Assembly (NCBI RefSeq): GCF_000283155.1
Contig: NW_004454166.1
Location: 3,890,974-3,954,973, forward strand
Source of the DNA: Ceratotherium simum simum
Lineage: Eukaryota > Chordata > Mammalia > Perissodactyla > Rhinocerotidae
Direction of reading: 5' to 3'
Length of the DNA: 64,000 bases
This document shows positions 48,538 to 60,700 of the stretch, piece by piece. The notes beneath the pieces were generated by a model, which worked only from the letters and a program-made list of their open reading frames with translations, had not been told where the DNA came from and ran no database searches. How positions within the stretch are numbered: position 1 is the first letter of the stretch; every line of letters begins with the position of its first letter. Made by a program: the position numbers and the translations under genes.

Positions 48538-49164
48538 AACAGAGCCCTGGTGTGTGTGATAGAACGAAAATAGAGGGGCCGGGCTTACTGGGGGCCGAGC
48601 TTCTTCCCAGCACGCTCTCGCCAGGTGGCTCTGGTCCAGGTGAGCCCACCTGGCCCTGTGCTGGTTGCAGGGTAAGCCACCCGGGGGGAGCGCTGGACAT
48701 TCCCAGGCTGTTCCCCTTCAACGACTAGAGAGGGGTTTCGGGTGGTGTTTGCCAGAGAGCCCATACTGTGGTGCTTGCGACCTGGGTGCCCCGGAATTCT
48801 GTTTACAGCTCTCTTCCCTCCAATCGCAGGGGTCCTCTAGAGATGGCTGGCTTTACGGTCCACTGACTGACCTTGACAGTGAGGGGGAAACAAGGACAAG
48901 GGATGACCAGAGAGGGTCCAATGAGGGCCTTCAGGTTAATTTTCATGTAAATGGTGATCATAATCGCACTTACCTTAAAGGATTGCTGAACGTGTTAAAA
49001 AAGGCCACGCACACAATGCTTCGTGCGCTGCCTGGTGCTGTGAAGTGCAGTGTCTGCACCTGTGCTTGGTACTTACCCTGGGAGGGGACCTGGTGGCTCC
49101 TAGAGATGTTTCCCTCATGACGCTCTGGGGGCCTGAGTGCGGTCTGTCACCCCCATGCTCTGAA

Positions 49165-49340
49165 GGCGTTTGTGGACTCAGAACTGGACTGGACAGCAAG
49201 ATTCGATTTCAGTCCTGGCTCTAAGTTGCTGTGTGACCCAGGGCAAGCTCCTTCCCCTCTCTGGACCTCTGTTTCTTTCCTGTACCGTGAAAGACTTGGG
49301 CTAGATCTTTTCGGTTCTTGGGCCCATAGAAGCTGGGGGA
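49165..49340 (+). repeat. MIR SINE
   Basis: 'ttgctgtgtgacccagggca' and 'cctctctggacctctgtttc' give the MIR core. Similar short MIR text occurs at 50330-50480 and 53960-54100. Confidence 0.65.
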
Positions 49341-50723
49341 TCTGGGCCACGGCCAGGGTATTACTTTCTGATGCTCTTGACTCTTTCTTCGGGGAAGGGC
49401 ATCTCCGTCCACTCCACCCTTTGCAGAAGGTGTGCTGGAGATAGGTCTGGAATGGGGTTCTGCAGCCAAGACTGTCTGTTCCCCTTGCCTGGGGACAGGA
49501 GCTGGGACTGGAACCTCCCTGCTGTGTGCCCTGAAGACACCCCGAGGAAGGGGTGCTGCCTGGTTCCTGCCCCACCTGCCCCAGACAGCCTGACCCGTGT
49601 CCTCAAGTCACAGGGAGAGTTCAGCATGTCCTGCTGTGACACATGGCCAAAGAGCAGTAAAATCCAAGCCCTCCTGGTGGGCAGGTGATCCTTGTGGAGC
49701 TAGCCAGGCCTGACTCAGAGCACCAGCCTGCCAGCACCCGAACCAGCTGTCCCCTGGGCCACGACACAGAAATCACGCCGTGGGGAATGGCATCAGGCTC
49801 TGGGGCCAAGGAGAGAAATGCAGTATCAGCCTGGCACCAGCTGGCCTGGAGAACAGCTGACTCCCTGCAGGGAAAGCTGAGATGCGGTCCGAAGTTGAAG
49901 GCTGGCCGGGAGTCTCAGGACAGGGACGACTGAGGGTCTGATCCACGGCCAAGGAGAGAGCTGGCCTGAACCCCCTGAGGCCAAGACCCTAATCCCCCCT
50001 CCACCTGAATGTGTGTGACCTTCACCAGGTTCCTGCTGCTTCTTTGAGCCTTGGCTTCCCCGTCTGTGCTGAATATGAAGGTATCAAGAGAACAAATTTT
50101 GTGGTGTCTTTACTTAAAATCTGGGGCCCCTGTTCCTTCAGCCTTTAATGTCACTATGGAGAGTAAATATATGACATGTAACAGTCTGCTGCCTTGGACA
50201 TTCCCCCTCTTCTCCGCAACCTGCCCTTTCCTCACCATGTCCTATGTCAGAGCTGGTACCTGTTCTCACATTTTCTAGAGGGAAAACTACCTTCATTCTG
50301 GATTATCGCGGAAGACAGTCTGGACATTTTAGCGCACGGTTGAAGAGGTTTGGACTGACCGAGAGGTCTTATTTCTACTTCCAGCTCTGCTGGTGGGGTC
50401 TTGAGCAATTCTCTTCCCCATCTGGGCCTCAGTTTTCCCCTTTGTAGTGTGAGGTGTTTGGGCCAGGTCGTCTCAAAACCCCTTTCCAGGGGTCTTTAAT
50501 TTCCCCTTGGAAATTGAACCCTTTCTCCCCACTTTGTGTCGCAAATGCATGAAATGGGAAGGACCAAGAAGCGAAACCACTTGGCTGTGGCCCAGCTCGG
50601 AAGGACAGCGTAACCTCTGATGCAGATGGCAGTTAGAAAAATGCTGCCCCACCTCCGTCTGCAAAAAAGGATAGGATGCTTGATGGTCATGTCTCGCTCA
50701 TGGTGGAGAATGTTCATGAGTGG

Positions 50724-50725
<2 letters not shown>

Positions 50726-50756
<31 letters not shown>
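50726..50756. repeat. Compound (CT)n(CA)n microsatellite
   Basis: A short 'tctctctctctc' run passes directly into about nine CA units, a typical polymorphic dinucleotide locus. Confidence 0.85.
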
Positions 50757-51888
50757 AGGGGAGGGAGGAGGTGCTGGCTGAGCGGTGACTTGTGGAGAAT
50801 ATTCATCCCTGAGTCAAAGTCAGGCAGAAGAGTGCGCTTGGCGCCAGGCCTTGCTAGGGTTCTCTTCATGGTAGAGCCATAATTTATTTGTCCACAGACC
50901 TCGAGATTGTTTAAGGGGATTCCAGGAGCTTCATGTGAGCAGCGAGTACCCAGTATCCTGGGGCTGCCTGCCAGGAGGGCGACCTCTCTCGGCATTAGCC
51001 CCCACCATCTGCTGATGGCGAGCTGGCTGCGGCCGCCTGGGGCCCTCATGGCATCCCGGGTCATGTGAGAGACTTGTCGGGAAGCTGGTGCTCCCCTCTT
51101 GGGCACTTGGGCAAGCACCTCTGCCATGGAGCTGTCAGCATGCTGTGTGAAATGGGTGCACTGCCTGTGCCAGGGGAAGGGCCACACTCCAGGCGGCTGA
51201 CAGAGATACCCATAGCTGTGTCACTCATCCATGCTGCCGACAGCCTGGATGCTTTTCTGAGCAGCTGGGCCTTTAGGTCATGGCTGGAGGAAACCCTAGG
51301 CTTCTGCTGCTTGTGAGCTGGGCTTTGGACAGTGAGCAGGAGAGGAGGAGGAAGAGCTTTCTGGATGCAAAATTGCAGGGAGAGATTCATAACAAATTTG
51401 GGTAATACAAAATACACCAGTTTGGCTAGACTCAGTCAAAGGTTCCTAGGTACCTGACCATAAGCCTGGGACGATTGATGAAGGATATTCATCACTCACA
51501 GCAAAATGGGAAAAATAAAGCCAATAGAATGAATTTCATAAACTTAAAGTAGTTTGAGGAATTTTTCCTCATTTTTAGAGATATCCTTGCTACTTTTTAG
51601 TGTTAAAATGTTTTTCTCCTTAGAAAATGATAATGATAGTAATATTAGATGGTAGTTGGTTTCTAAAAATATACCTACCTGACAACCCTATGTCAATCCT
51701 CTGCCATTAAAAAAAGCATTTCTACTGATGGAAGAATTCCAACAATCTGGGAACCAGTATACCCTCAGGGGACTCATGGATAGAAGGGGACGGGAGACAG
51801 GGCAGAAGTAGTAGGCAAGGGAGGGAGTGGAAGGCCTTGGTCTGTAAGCAGCAGGGCACCAAGTCTATTTTCCTCAGCATCTAGCACA

Positions 51889-52107
51889 TGGGTCAGTAAA
51901 GTTTTTTCTGTAAGGGCCTGGTAGTAAATGTTTGAGGCTTTTTGAGCCATACCGCCTCTGTCAAAACTACTTGACTCTGCCCTGTTAGCACAAAGTCTGT
52001 CATCGACAATACGTCAGTGAGTGAGTGGAGCTGTGTTCCAATAAACTTTATTTACAAAAACAGGCAGTGGGCCTGATTTGGCCCAGGGGTCATAGTTCGC
52101 TGACCCC
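51889..52107 (-). mobile_element. hAT-type DNA transposon relic, copy B (reverse of copy A)
   Basis: 'gggtcagtaaagttttttct', 'caataaactttatttacaaa' and 'catagttcgctgacccc' are the reverse complement of copy A at 39.0 kb. Both ends (GGGTCAG / CTGACCCC) survive, so it is nearly complete. Confidence 0.85.
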
Positions 52108-53384
52108 AATCTAGCACAATTCCTAGCATCTAGCAGGTGTTAATAAGTATTTATTGAATTGATACACATTGTTTCCAGTGGGCAAAGAGGAGACATTGGA
52201 GGGGTCTGAGGTAGCATTTCAGAAAGATCACTGTGGTAGGCTGTGTAAGATGGACGGAGGGGCATGAGGTAAAGCTATTGTACTCGGTAAGGAGTTGTCA
52301 CAATATCCCAGGCCTGGAGTGGTGAGGGCTCAGCTTGGGGCAGGACAGGTGGGGAGGAGGGAGGATGCGGAAGTGACTGAGCTGATGCGATGGGGATATG
52401 TTTAAAGGGAGAAGGAAAAGCCTGGAATTAAAGCCCCAATTCCTTAGACTCCGCTTTTCATGCCCCAAACCGTGCTTCTAGAACTCAGAGCCCTATTCTA
52501 TCTTAAAAAGCTTGGCTCTGCCAAACCAAAATCTTGGCTTTCAAGACTGTTTTTGCTATGAATTTCAAAAGCCCACTTCAAAAGCCAAGAATTTGATTCT
52601 TGCTTTCCCTTTACATTTCAGCGATGCCAGCTTTGCTTGGAGGCAGTGAGTCCTGAATGTCTTAGCCTCCTGATTTTGTTTCAATGGGAGAAGAGCTGTG
52701 CGTTAAAAAAATGAGAATGAAAACATACTTGTTACCTTACCAAAATGTTTTTCTGCCATATTTGGTGCTAATAAGAGGCAGGAAAGTCTGGGGAGGATGC
52801 TGCTCTAGGTGAAGGCATGATGAGCCGGTTCTGGACATCTGTGGTCATGGAGGACGTTCACTGGGGAGGTCCGGTGGCATTCAGAATGGCTGCCCAAGTT
52901 CACCTGAAGGGCGAGTCTGGCTGGAGTGTCCTGGAGTGAGCTGAGAGGAGATGAATTCTCTAACAATGCTCCCAGAAAATCTGAAGTCTAACCTTTGTAA
53001 AATGCCATCATTGATGGGGCAGAAGATGGGAGTGAAGGCAGTGGAGGGGGCCCAGAAATGCATGGGGCGTCAATACGGTAATGTCACCGAGACCAAGGAA
53101 AGAGAAACTAACTCTCCAGGGGAAGGGCTTGGTTAGAAGCATCAAATCCTATGCTTTCTCTCTTTGGTTCCCTCATTCTTTCCCAAACATTGAGAACTCC
53201 TCTCTCTGTTCCTGGCCGAATTTCAGGAGATAGGGACATAAAATCAAACCCAGCCCCTGTCCTTAGAGACTCTGGGTTTAGTGAGGGAAAGAGATATAAA
53301 CACAATTGCAGTTCACTTGAAGGCTTCCGGCAGAGGTCTGGCTAAAGAATGCGCCTTAGATCTCCCTTCAGAAAGAGAAAGCTA

Positions 53385-53638
53385 GGCGCCGGCCCCGTGG
53401 CTTAGCGGTTAGGTGCGCGCACTCCACTGTTGGTGGCCCGGGTTCGGATCCCGGGCGCACACCGACGCACCGCTTCTCCGGCCATGCTGAGGCCACGTCC
53501 CACATACAGCAACTAGAAGGATGTGCAGCTGTGACATACAACTATCTACTGGGGCTTGGGGGAGAAAAAATAAAGGAGGAGGATTGGCAATAGATGTTAG
53601 CTCAGAGCTGTTCTTCCTCACAAAAAAAAAAAAAAAAA
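53385..53638 (+). mobile_element. ERE SINE, plus strand, full length
   Basis: Head 'ggcgccggccccgtggc', A box TGGCTTAGCGG (53398-53408), B box GGTTCGGATCC (53441-53451), body with 'ggaggattggcaatagatg', and A tail to about 53638. The 15-bp duplication AGAAAGAGAAAGCTA lies at 53370-53384 and 53639-53653. It belongs to the same subtype as the 24.4 kb copy (gcacacaccgacgcacc type head). Confidence 0.95.
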
Positions 53639-54134
53639 AGAAAGAGAAAGCTAAAGGGAGATCGAATTCTCTTTACCACAAGCTGCTCAAAGATGGAAGG
53701 GGGATATTTTGGAGGTACCGAGTTCTCTGTCATCAAGGATGTTCAAAGGTTGCTGGATGACTGTCTGGCGGGAATATTACCCCTCACTTATGGCCTTTCT
53801 TCCAACCCTGAGATTAGAAACAAATCTTCAAATTCCACTTCTCTGTCCCTGTTTCCCCAGATAAACTCTCAGGCAGCCCTGGCTATGAATTCTGCTTGAG
53901 GGATGTGCTTCTGGGAGAAAAACCATGGGCAGAGCACCGCGGGAGGGGAGGGACACTGAGGCCGTGGGCAGTGTCTTGCGTTCTAGTCCCAGCTTTGTCA
54001 TTGACTCACTGCAAGACGCTGGGCAATCCTTCCCTTCTCTGGACCTCAATCTCCCTGTCTGTACCATGGGGGGGTCAGACCAGGCATTCTCTGTGGTCTA
54101 TTCCACTGCCTCTCACACTGACTCTGGGGAAGGA

Positions 54135-54720
54135 CCATTTTTTTTCAATACAGCTTTATTGAGATATAGTTCACACACCACACAATTCTCTCATTTAAAG
54201 TGTACAATTCATGGTTTTTAGTATATTATTGGAGTTGGGCAACGATCACTGTCATCAATTTTAGAACATTTTCATCATCCCCCAAAGAAACCCCATACCC
54301 TTTGGCCATCAGCTCCTAATCTCCCCATCCCTCCTGGTCCTGGGCAACCATCAATCTTTTTGTGTCTATAGAGTTGCCTATTCTGGGCCTTTCATATAAA
54401 TGGAATCCTATAATATGTGTTTTTTTGTGTCTTGTTTCTTTCATTTAGCACGTGTTTCCAAGGTTCATCCATGTTGTAGCATGTATCAATACTTCATTCT
54501 TTTTTATTACCAAATGCTAAATAATATTCCATTGTATAGATATACTACATTTTACTTATCTGTTCATCAGTTGATGGACATTTGGGTTGTTTCCACTTTT
54601 CGGCTATTAAGAGTTGTGCTGCTATGAGCATTGGTGGGCAGGTTTTTATGTGGGGGCATGTTTTCAGTTCTCTTGGGTATCTACCTGGGAGTGGATTGCT
54701 GGATGATTACTTCTCTGATC
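54135..54720 (-). mobile_element. L1 3' UTR fragment, reverse
   Basis: A close match to the reversed L1 3' end: 'ttattgagatatagttcaca', 'tttagtatattattggagtt', 'ttcatccatgttgtagcatg', 'gatggacatttgggttgttt' and 'gggtatctacctgggagtgg'. Less diverged than the 2.5 kb copy. Confidence 0.9.
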
Positions 54721-54739
54721 TGACGGCCCAGACCACCCC

Positions 54740-55140
54740 TTCACATTCCCTGTGCTCCAGGCACAGTGGGGCTCTATGCCCTTGTCCCAGCCTATATGTT
54801 CAGGCCCCCTATGCTTTTGCCCACACTGCTATTTCCCCTGAGAAGCTCTTCCCTCCCACCATTTTGGGTTCAAATCCTACGTTTTACTAAAGGCCCAGCT
54901 CGGCTTTCACTTCCTCCTCAAAGCCTTCCTCCAACACCACACCTTGTGAGAATCATGCAGCCCCACCTGTCTGTCTCATGACACTAGGCCTTTTGGCCTT
55001 GGAGTGCTGGTATTCTGTGCCCAGGTCTCACAACCTTTCTAGACTATCCCCCTCCCAGCTTCATCTAGACTCTGGTTTTTGGATTTACTTTAATATTCCA
55101 AGTGCTTTGCACACAGCAGACCTTACATAATTGTTTGAAT
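54740..55140 (+). mobile_element. L2 3' fragment
   Basis: 'tatgcttttgcccacactgc', 'ctcctcaaagccttcctcc', 'ggtattctgtgcccaggtc' and 'gcacacagcagaccttacat' follow the L2 3' end in order. Confidence 0.7.
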
Positions 55141-55861
55141 AGTGAGCATTCGATGTGTTCTGTTATGTAATGATTTTAAGATGATACCTCTGCACCCTCT
55201 ATGGCTATCAGGATTGTGAAAGCCCTTCTCATCTTCTCAGAATGAAGACGCATTCTCCAGGCAGCACTTGAGGAATAAGGCCGAGCTGCCTTCTGTTCCC
55301 CTGGCCCATTCTCCTCGTCCCCAGTCTGACACGGGCATCCCAGCCTCTTCCTCACATTTCCAGATAAAATTTAATGAATTACTCTGAAAAACAACGTTAT
55401 GCATTTTGGATCCTGACTTCTTTGACCATTGCTCATGACTTTGAAATTTATAAACATAGACAGCTGTCTTCCCAGATGACCTACCAAATCCTATTCCCCT
55501 AGAAAGCAGAGCTCAATTAGATGCTTAAGGCATCAGGTAGTGAAACGGACTAGATGACTTCCCGCCCTGTGCAAGGTGGGGTGCGGCCCTGACAGATGGT
55601 CATCTGGTATCAGATTGACCATTTCCAGTAACGGGCTAATACCTTCCTCCCAAGGCCGCCTGAAGGCTAGGGAAGTTCTTCCTGACATTGAAGTAAAATC
55701 TGCCATCCCATAGTTCTCAACCATGTTGGCTCGGCCCCCAGACCCCTCAGACCACCTCCACTCCTTCTGTTCCAGCACAGCCTTTCAAGTCTTGCAAACA
55801 GGGCCGTGGCTTCTGTGTTTGTTCCTACAGACAGCACAGCCTGGTTCCTTCGGTAAGTTCT

Positions 55862-55935
55862 TAATACTTAAGAAATAATAAAAACAATAAATGGCAAACA
55901 ATCAATTAATAATAATAAATAATTTTGAATAAGAA
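55862..55935. repeat. Degenerate (AAT)n low-complexity tract
   Basis: Repeated AATAA units ('gaaataataaaaacaataa', 'ttaataataataaataatt'), impure. Confidence 0.7.
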
Positions 55936-56019
55936 AAATAGCAGTAATATTATGATAAACAAGTGACAATATTAAAATCGTAGTTTTTAATATCTGATTA
56001 TTGAGGAATTAGCATATGA

Positions 56020-56200
56020 GGGCATGGTGGACTGGATGAACACTTTCCTCTCTCACAGAACCCATATGAGTAAGGACTGTTATGATTCCCATCCGAGAGA
56101 TGAGGAAACTGAGACTTGGAGCAAATAACTAACTTGACAAAAGTTGCATAACTACTGGTGCAGGTGGGTTTTGAATCCAAGCATGTCCTCTTGAGTTCAA
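56020..56200 (-). repeat. MIR SINE, reverse
   Basis: 'gagatgaggaaactgagact' with 'tggtgcaggtgggttttgaa' are the reversed MIR. Confidence 0.7.
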
Positions 56201-56459
56201 GATCTAACTTCTATGTGCACAGCCTTATGACTGGGCCCTGCCAAGAGACAGTGACCTTTTCCCGAGAGCTGGGTGCAAGCCTTGCTCTCCCCGGGTTCAG
56301 CGGAAGGAGTATGGGACCGAGCGTCAGGAGACATGGGATCCACTGTGGACACTCCTAACTTGTGGTGTGAAGCTGCATGAGGTCCCCTTCTCACCTGCAT
56401 CTCAGTAACGTCATCCGTAAACAAGAAGTTAAACCAGATGATCAGTAAGTTTGCTATTG

Positions 56460-56800
56460 GCTTGCGATTTGAACGTTCCAACCTTCCCTGAATACACTGA
56501 ACTCTTACACACCTCTGGGCCTTTGAGCTTCCGGTCCCATTGCCTGGAAGTTTCTTCCATTTTCTACTGCTTGACAAATAATTACTCATCTTTGGAGACC
56601 TGGTTTGAGTATTGCCTCCTCTGGGTAGCCTTGCCTGAACCCCACCAAGGTCAGCCTTGCTCCTCACAGTTCCCTAAACACTTGTAGGAGTTTCTGCTCT
56701 GGAACCTGTGATCGTCTCCCCAGAGGGACGGTGACCTTCTCAAGGACAGAGACTTGTTTGTTCCTGGTGACCTCAGCACTCGGCACAGTGAGTACTTTTC
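56460..56800 (+). mobile_element. L2 3' fragment
   Basis: 'ccattgcctggaagtttctt', 'agccttgcctgaaccccacc' and 'caaggacagagacttgtttg' are typical L2 3' text. Confidence 0.7.
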
Positions 56801-56849
56801 TGAAGGACTCCGGGATGGCCCGAGTGGTTCTGGTGCCATTTCACCGACA

Positions 56850-56932
56850 CATCTGCTAGGTGGCGCTGCAGCCCACGGGAATGTGGCCCTTGGTCTCCTG
56901 CAACACCGCAGGTCCTGCCAGTGGGGGCGATA
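56850..56932 (+). promoter_or_regulatory. Two CTCF-like motifs in tandem (candidate)
   Basis: CTAGGTGGCGCTG at about 56856-56868 and CCAGTGGGGGCGATA at 56918-56932 both resemble the CTCF core, on the same strand about 60 bp apart, in a small GC-rich patch. No position matrix was run; the second differs at a key A. Confidence 0.35.
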
Positions 56933-57399
56933 GCCGCAGGCCCAGCTGGGAGATCGCTCGGCCGGAAGCCCAGGAAAAGTACAAGTTTCTATTTTCTCCT
57001 CATCTGCTCTGTTTTGAATGCTGCTAGGACTGAACTCTTTATCTTTCCCATTCCTTGAGGTCTAGGAAGGCAGAGGCTGCTCCCTTCTTCCCTCCTCTGC
57101 TGCCTCATAGCAGGAGAATTTAGAACATTCCTTTCCTCTGTCTTGGACTGTTCCGCCTTTATTGTGCAGTGTGTGCATAATCTGCTGCTTTTCGCCATGT
57201 GTCATCCTTACCTACTCTTCTGGAAAAAGGGAGGAAAGATACAGTTCAGCCTCATGGTAATATTTCTGACCCAAATGAACTCCTTCCATTTCTGATCCTT
57301 TTATCATTCTTTTGAATCCATTTTGCTTTAATTTTTCTATTTTCCTATATCTTCTTTCCGCTCTTTGCAGCGTCTCAGCACACCCCCAGCAGAGGGAAG

Positions 57400-57620
57400 G
57401 CAGTGTGGTTAGTGGGTGAGGGCACTGGAGCCGGATTGCCTGTATGACCTTGGGCAAGTTACTTGATCTCGTGGTGACTCAGTTTCCTCACCTGTGAAAT
57501 GGGGGTAATAAGAGTACCTACCCAGAAGGGTTGTTGTCAGGATTAAATGAGTTTGTAGTGCTTTACTTTAAAAGGGGTTGATAAACAGCAAGTGCTACAG
57601 GGTGCTTAGTATAGAACTTA
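57400..57620 (+). repeat. MIR SINE
   Basis: 'ttgggcaagttacttgatct', 'gactcagtttcctcacctgt' and 'gtaataagagtacctaccca' then 'ttgttgtcaggattaaatga' form one of the best-kept MIRs here. Confidence 0.85.
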
Positions 57621-57879
57621 CAACTGGAATTCATTCATTCTGTGTTGAATGTACCTCTTACGTGAGGCTGTGAGTCCCAAGAAGGCAGGAGTTGGGACTG
57701 TCTTGTTCACTGTCCCATCTTTAGCTCCCAGAAGAGTGCCTGGCCTAGGATAGAGGCTTAATTAAAATTTTTGGAAGAACCAAAGCCTGTTTTGCTTCTC
57801 TTTTATGATAAAAATGAACTAAAATTATGACTTATAATTGTTTACTCATTTAAATGGGTTAGGATTTAAAATTAATAAT

Positions 57880-58600
57880 ACTTAGTGTTGGCTAGGGCAG
57901 AAAATGGGTACTTTCATTGATTGCTGGTGGAGTGTCAAATGGCAGAAGCTTTCTGGAAGGCAATTTGACGATATGTAGAAAGAGCCTGAAAAAAAGTTGA
58001 CTCACTCATTCCACTGTTATTATTCTTTTTGTCTGAGTGCTCAGATAGGCATAAAGTTTTAAGTACAAGGGTGTTCATAACAGCAGTATTTATTCTATAA
58101 AAAAGTCACTAACAATTGAACAGAAATACTGAAATAGTTGAACAAATGATGACACGCCCATGTGATGGAATATTTGCAGCTATTAAGTGACCTCTTCTGT
58201 GAGATAGTTAATGATGTCTGAAAACATTCCTGATATAAACTTCAGGGATAAAAAGTTGTCTGCAAAACTGGGTATACAACACGGGCACGTTATTTAACCT
58301 CTCTGGTCCTGATTTCCTTATCTGTAAAATTAAAATAGTAATGATGCCTATCTCTTAGGATTGTTACAAGGTTTAAAAAAGTATATTTTTTAAAAAAGAA
58401 TTTAAGTAAAATATTTTATTAGTCCTGGGCGTGGGAGTAAGGGCTTGATAAATGTTGGCTATTGTCGTAAAACATTTGTCAGAAGAACAAGACTGGAGGG
58501 AAATACAGCAGAGTGTTAATGGGGGTTAATCTCAGGTGGTGGGATTGCAGGAGTTTTAATTGTCTTCTTTATGAAATAAAATATATTTAAAGCAGCTAAT
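57880..58600 (+). mobile_element. L1 3' fragment, plus strand, with an internal MIR-like segment
   Basis: 'ttgctggtggagtgtcaaat', 'ctttctggaaggcaatttg' and 'acaagggtgttcataacag' run to about 58265. The L1 tail 'ggaaatacagcagagtgtta' and 'aggtggtgggattgcag' continues at 58495-58600. Between them is sequence of MIR type. Confidence 0.65.
58265..58465 (+). repeat. MIR-like segment inside an L1 fragment
   Basis: 'ttatttaacctctctggtcc', 'ttatctgtaaaattaaaata' and 'gcttgataaatgttggctat' are MIR-like; L1 text lies on both sides. Confidence 0.6.
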
Positions 58601-58724
58601 AAAGTGCTGGCCCATAGTTGGTGCTCAGTGAAAGGTAGCTAGCGTTATTCTAATCTTCTCTATTTACTCTCTCTTTTTAAAAACAAACGTATTACTTTAA
58701 AGCATAAATAGCTTTACCTAAAGT

Positions 58725-58810
58725 ATTTTAAGTAAAGCTTAATATATATTTTACATATAATATAAGTATTACAATATAAAGCATTATATACATATTAAAT
58801 ATATAGCCAC
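58725..58810. repeat. AT-rich low-complexity tract
   Basis: Nearly all A/T with many TATA and ATAT steps ('taatatatattttacatata', 'attatatacatattaaatat'). Confidence 0.7.
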
Positions 58811-58983
58811 AATGCCAGTTCTTTATATTTGTTAATGAATTAACAACCCTGACATGACACTTACTCTATGCCAGGCTTTGTGACAGCCACTTAGGCTACA
58901 CAGCAAGGGGGACTGACTGCGGACCGCCCCCCTTCAGTGGGAGCCCAGTGTAACCAACTCAATTCTGTTTGCATCATCATCTT

Positions 58984-59174
58984 GTTTTTTTTGCTGAGGA
59001 AGATTGGCCCTGGGCTAACACCCATACTCATCTTCCTCTACTTTATATGGGATGCCTGCCACAGCATGGCTTGGTAAGCAGTGCATAGGCCTGCACCTGG
59101 GATCCGAACCTGCAAACTCCAGGCCACCGAAGTGGAGCGTGCGAACTGAACCACTACACTACTAGGCTGGCCCC
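58984..59174 (-). mobile_element. ERE SINE, minus strand, diverged
   Basis: T-run at 58984-58992, 'gctgaggaagattggccc', 'ctttatatgggatgcctgcc' and reversed head 'aggctggccc' near 59173. Short similar flanks (TGCATCATC) suggest the insertion duplication. Confidence 0.9.
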
Positions 59175-59469
59175 TGCATCATCTTCTTTTTAAGATGCTC
59201 CCAAATATTCTTTCCCTGTGGCCATCATGTTTTTGATAACACATTCCTTCTATGACTCAGGAGTTTTCTCTTTTGCCATTTCATCCTCAGACTTTCCTTT
59301 TCAAAAAAATTCCGTGACTGTCTTAACTGCCCTCCTCTGATTTTATCCCCCACCACACTCGCCTTTCCCATCCAAGACAAATAACAGGTCACCTCTCCCT
59401 TGTAAATGAAGTCAAGATTGTCGATAATAATCATTTCTACCTCTTTCAAATCCAAATAAAAAATAGATG

Positions 59470-60700
59470 AGTAAGTTGAGGTTATGAACCAGAGAGGAAA
59501 GGATGACTAATCTGATGAAAGATATTGGGAAATTTGACCAACTATTTTGGAAAAAAAAAAATGAGATTCCTATGGCATACCACACAACAAAATAAACTCC
59601 AGATGGATTAAAGAGCCACAGCTAGAAAACCTGAAGAAGACATTGGTGAAAAATCTCATCTCAGGGTGGGGAAACCTAAAGACTTATGACATACAAAGGC
59701 ATCTGTGTCTAAATGAATATAAAATCTCCTCTAACTCAACAGAGTCCAAAACAAAATGGAAAATAGAAACATATTTGCAAGATTTATGACAAAGATAGAT
59801 ATTCTAAGATAGAAAAAGTCTTTACAAATCAACGGGAAAATTTGAGTAAGTCAACAGAAAGATGGACAAAGATAAGCAAAGCTAAAAGATAAGTGATAGA
59901 CCAGGAGAAAATTTTTGTAGCATATAAAACAGATAAAGTATTAATAAACCATTAAATATATAAAAAGCTCCTTCAAATCAATATGAAAAAGACAAATAAC
60001 TCCAAAAAAAAAAAAAAAAAAGAATCCAGCAAAACCTCTGAACAGGCAAATCACCGAAGAAGAAATAAAGATATAAAAAGATGCTCAACTTCACCAATAA
60101 CCAGGAAAACGCAATTCTTCTTTTAAAAAAGTACCCATTCCACCTAACAAATTGGCAAAAATTAAAAAGTTAAAAATAACTAGAGTTAGTGGATTCAAGG
60201 GAAGCAGATACTCTCATACTCTCACTGGTGAGAATATATAAATTGGTAATGTCTTTAGAAGGACAATTTGGCAGTAAATTTTTAAAATATTCATCCCCTT
60301 TGGCCTAGCAGTCCTGCTTCAAGGGATATATCCTTAGAAATACTACACATGTGCACAGAGATGTATGCAAAAAGGTGCTAATTGTTTATTACAGTAAAAA
60401 AGTGGAAGAAAAAAGTATTCACCTATTCTAGAGAATGCTAGCAGATGTTCACACAAATGTATACATCAGAATTGTCACTGTACTTTTGGAAGGACTTGGA
60501 AATATCTCAGATGTCTGATAAGAGAAGATTATGTAAATAAATTATGTGCATCCATTTAATGGAATACTACTCAGCCTGTAAAATGAATGAGGTAGATCTA
60601 TATGTACAGATATGAAAAGATGTGCATAATAAAAAATGAATAATATCCATAATCATAACTTAAAAATACAGGTTGCAGGACTTTAGGTGAAGTCTGATCC
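59470..60700 (+). mobile_element. L1 ORF2 3' end and 3' UTR, plus strand
   Basis: 'cacacaacaaaataaactcc', 'gatggattaaagagccacag', 'tggcctagcagtcctgcttc', 'cctttggcctagcagtc' and 'ggaatactactcagcctgta' are hallmark L1 3' segments in order. ORF2 is broken by many stops. An A-run sits at 60005-60021. Confidence 0.85.

Larger units (their letters stand above)
47791..53369. other. GC-richer intergenic block, no gene recognised
   Basis: Contains MIR pieces, two microsatellites (48.5 and 50.7 kb) and an hAT relic (51.9 kb). Several open frames of 100-150 residues exist on both strands, but they overlap each other and none resembles a known protein. Splice-site-flanked coding exons were not recognised. 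Confidence 0.5.

Noticed and set aside
48299..49642. Cluster of overlapping 90-150 residue frames on both strands
   Set aside because: They overlap in conflicting frames in a GC-richer region, with MIR text within; expected by chance.
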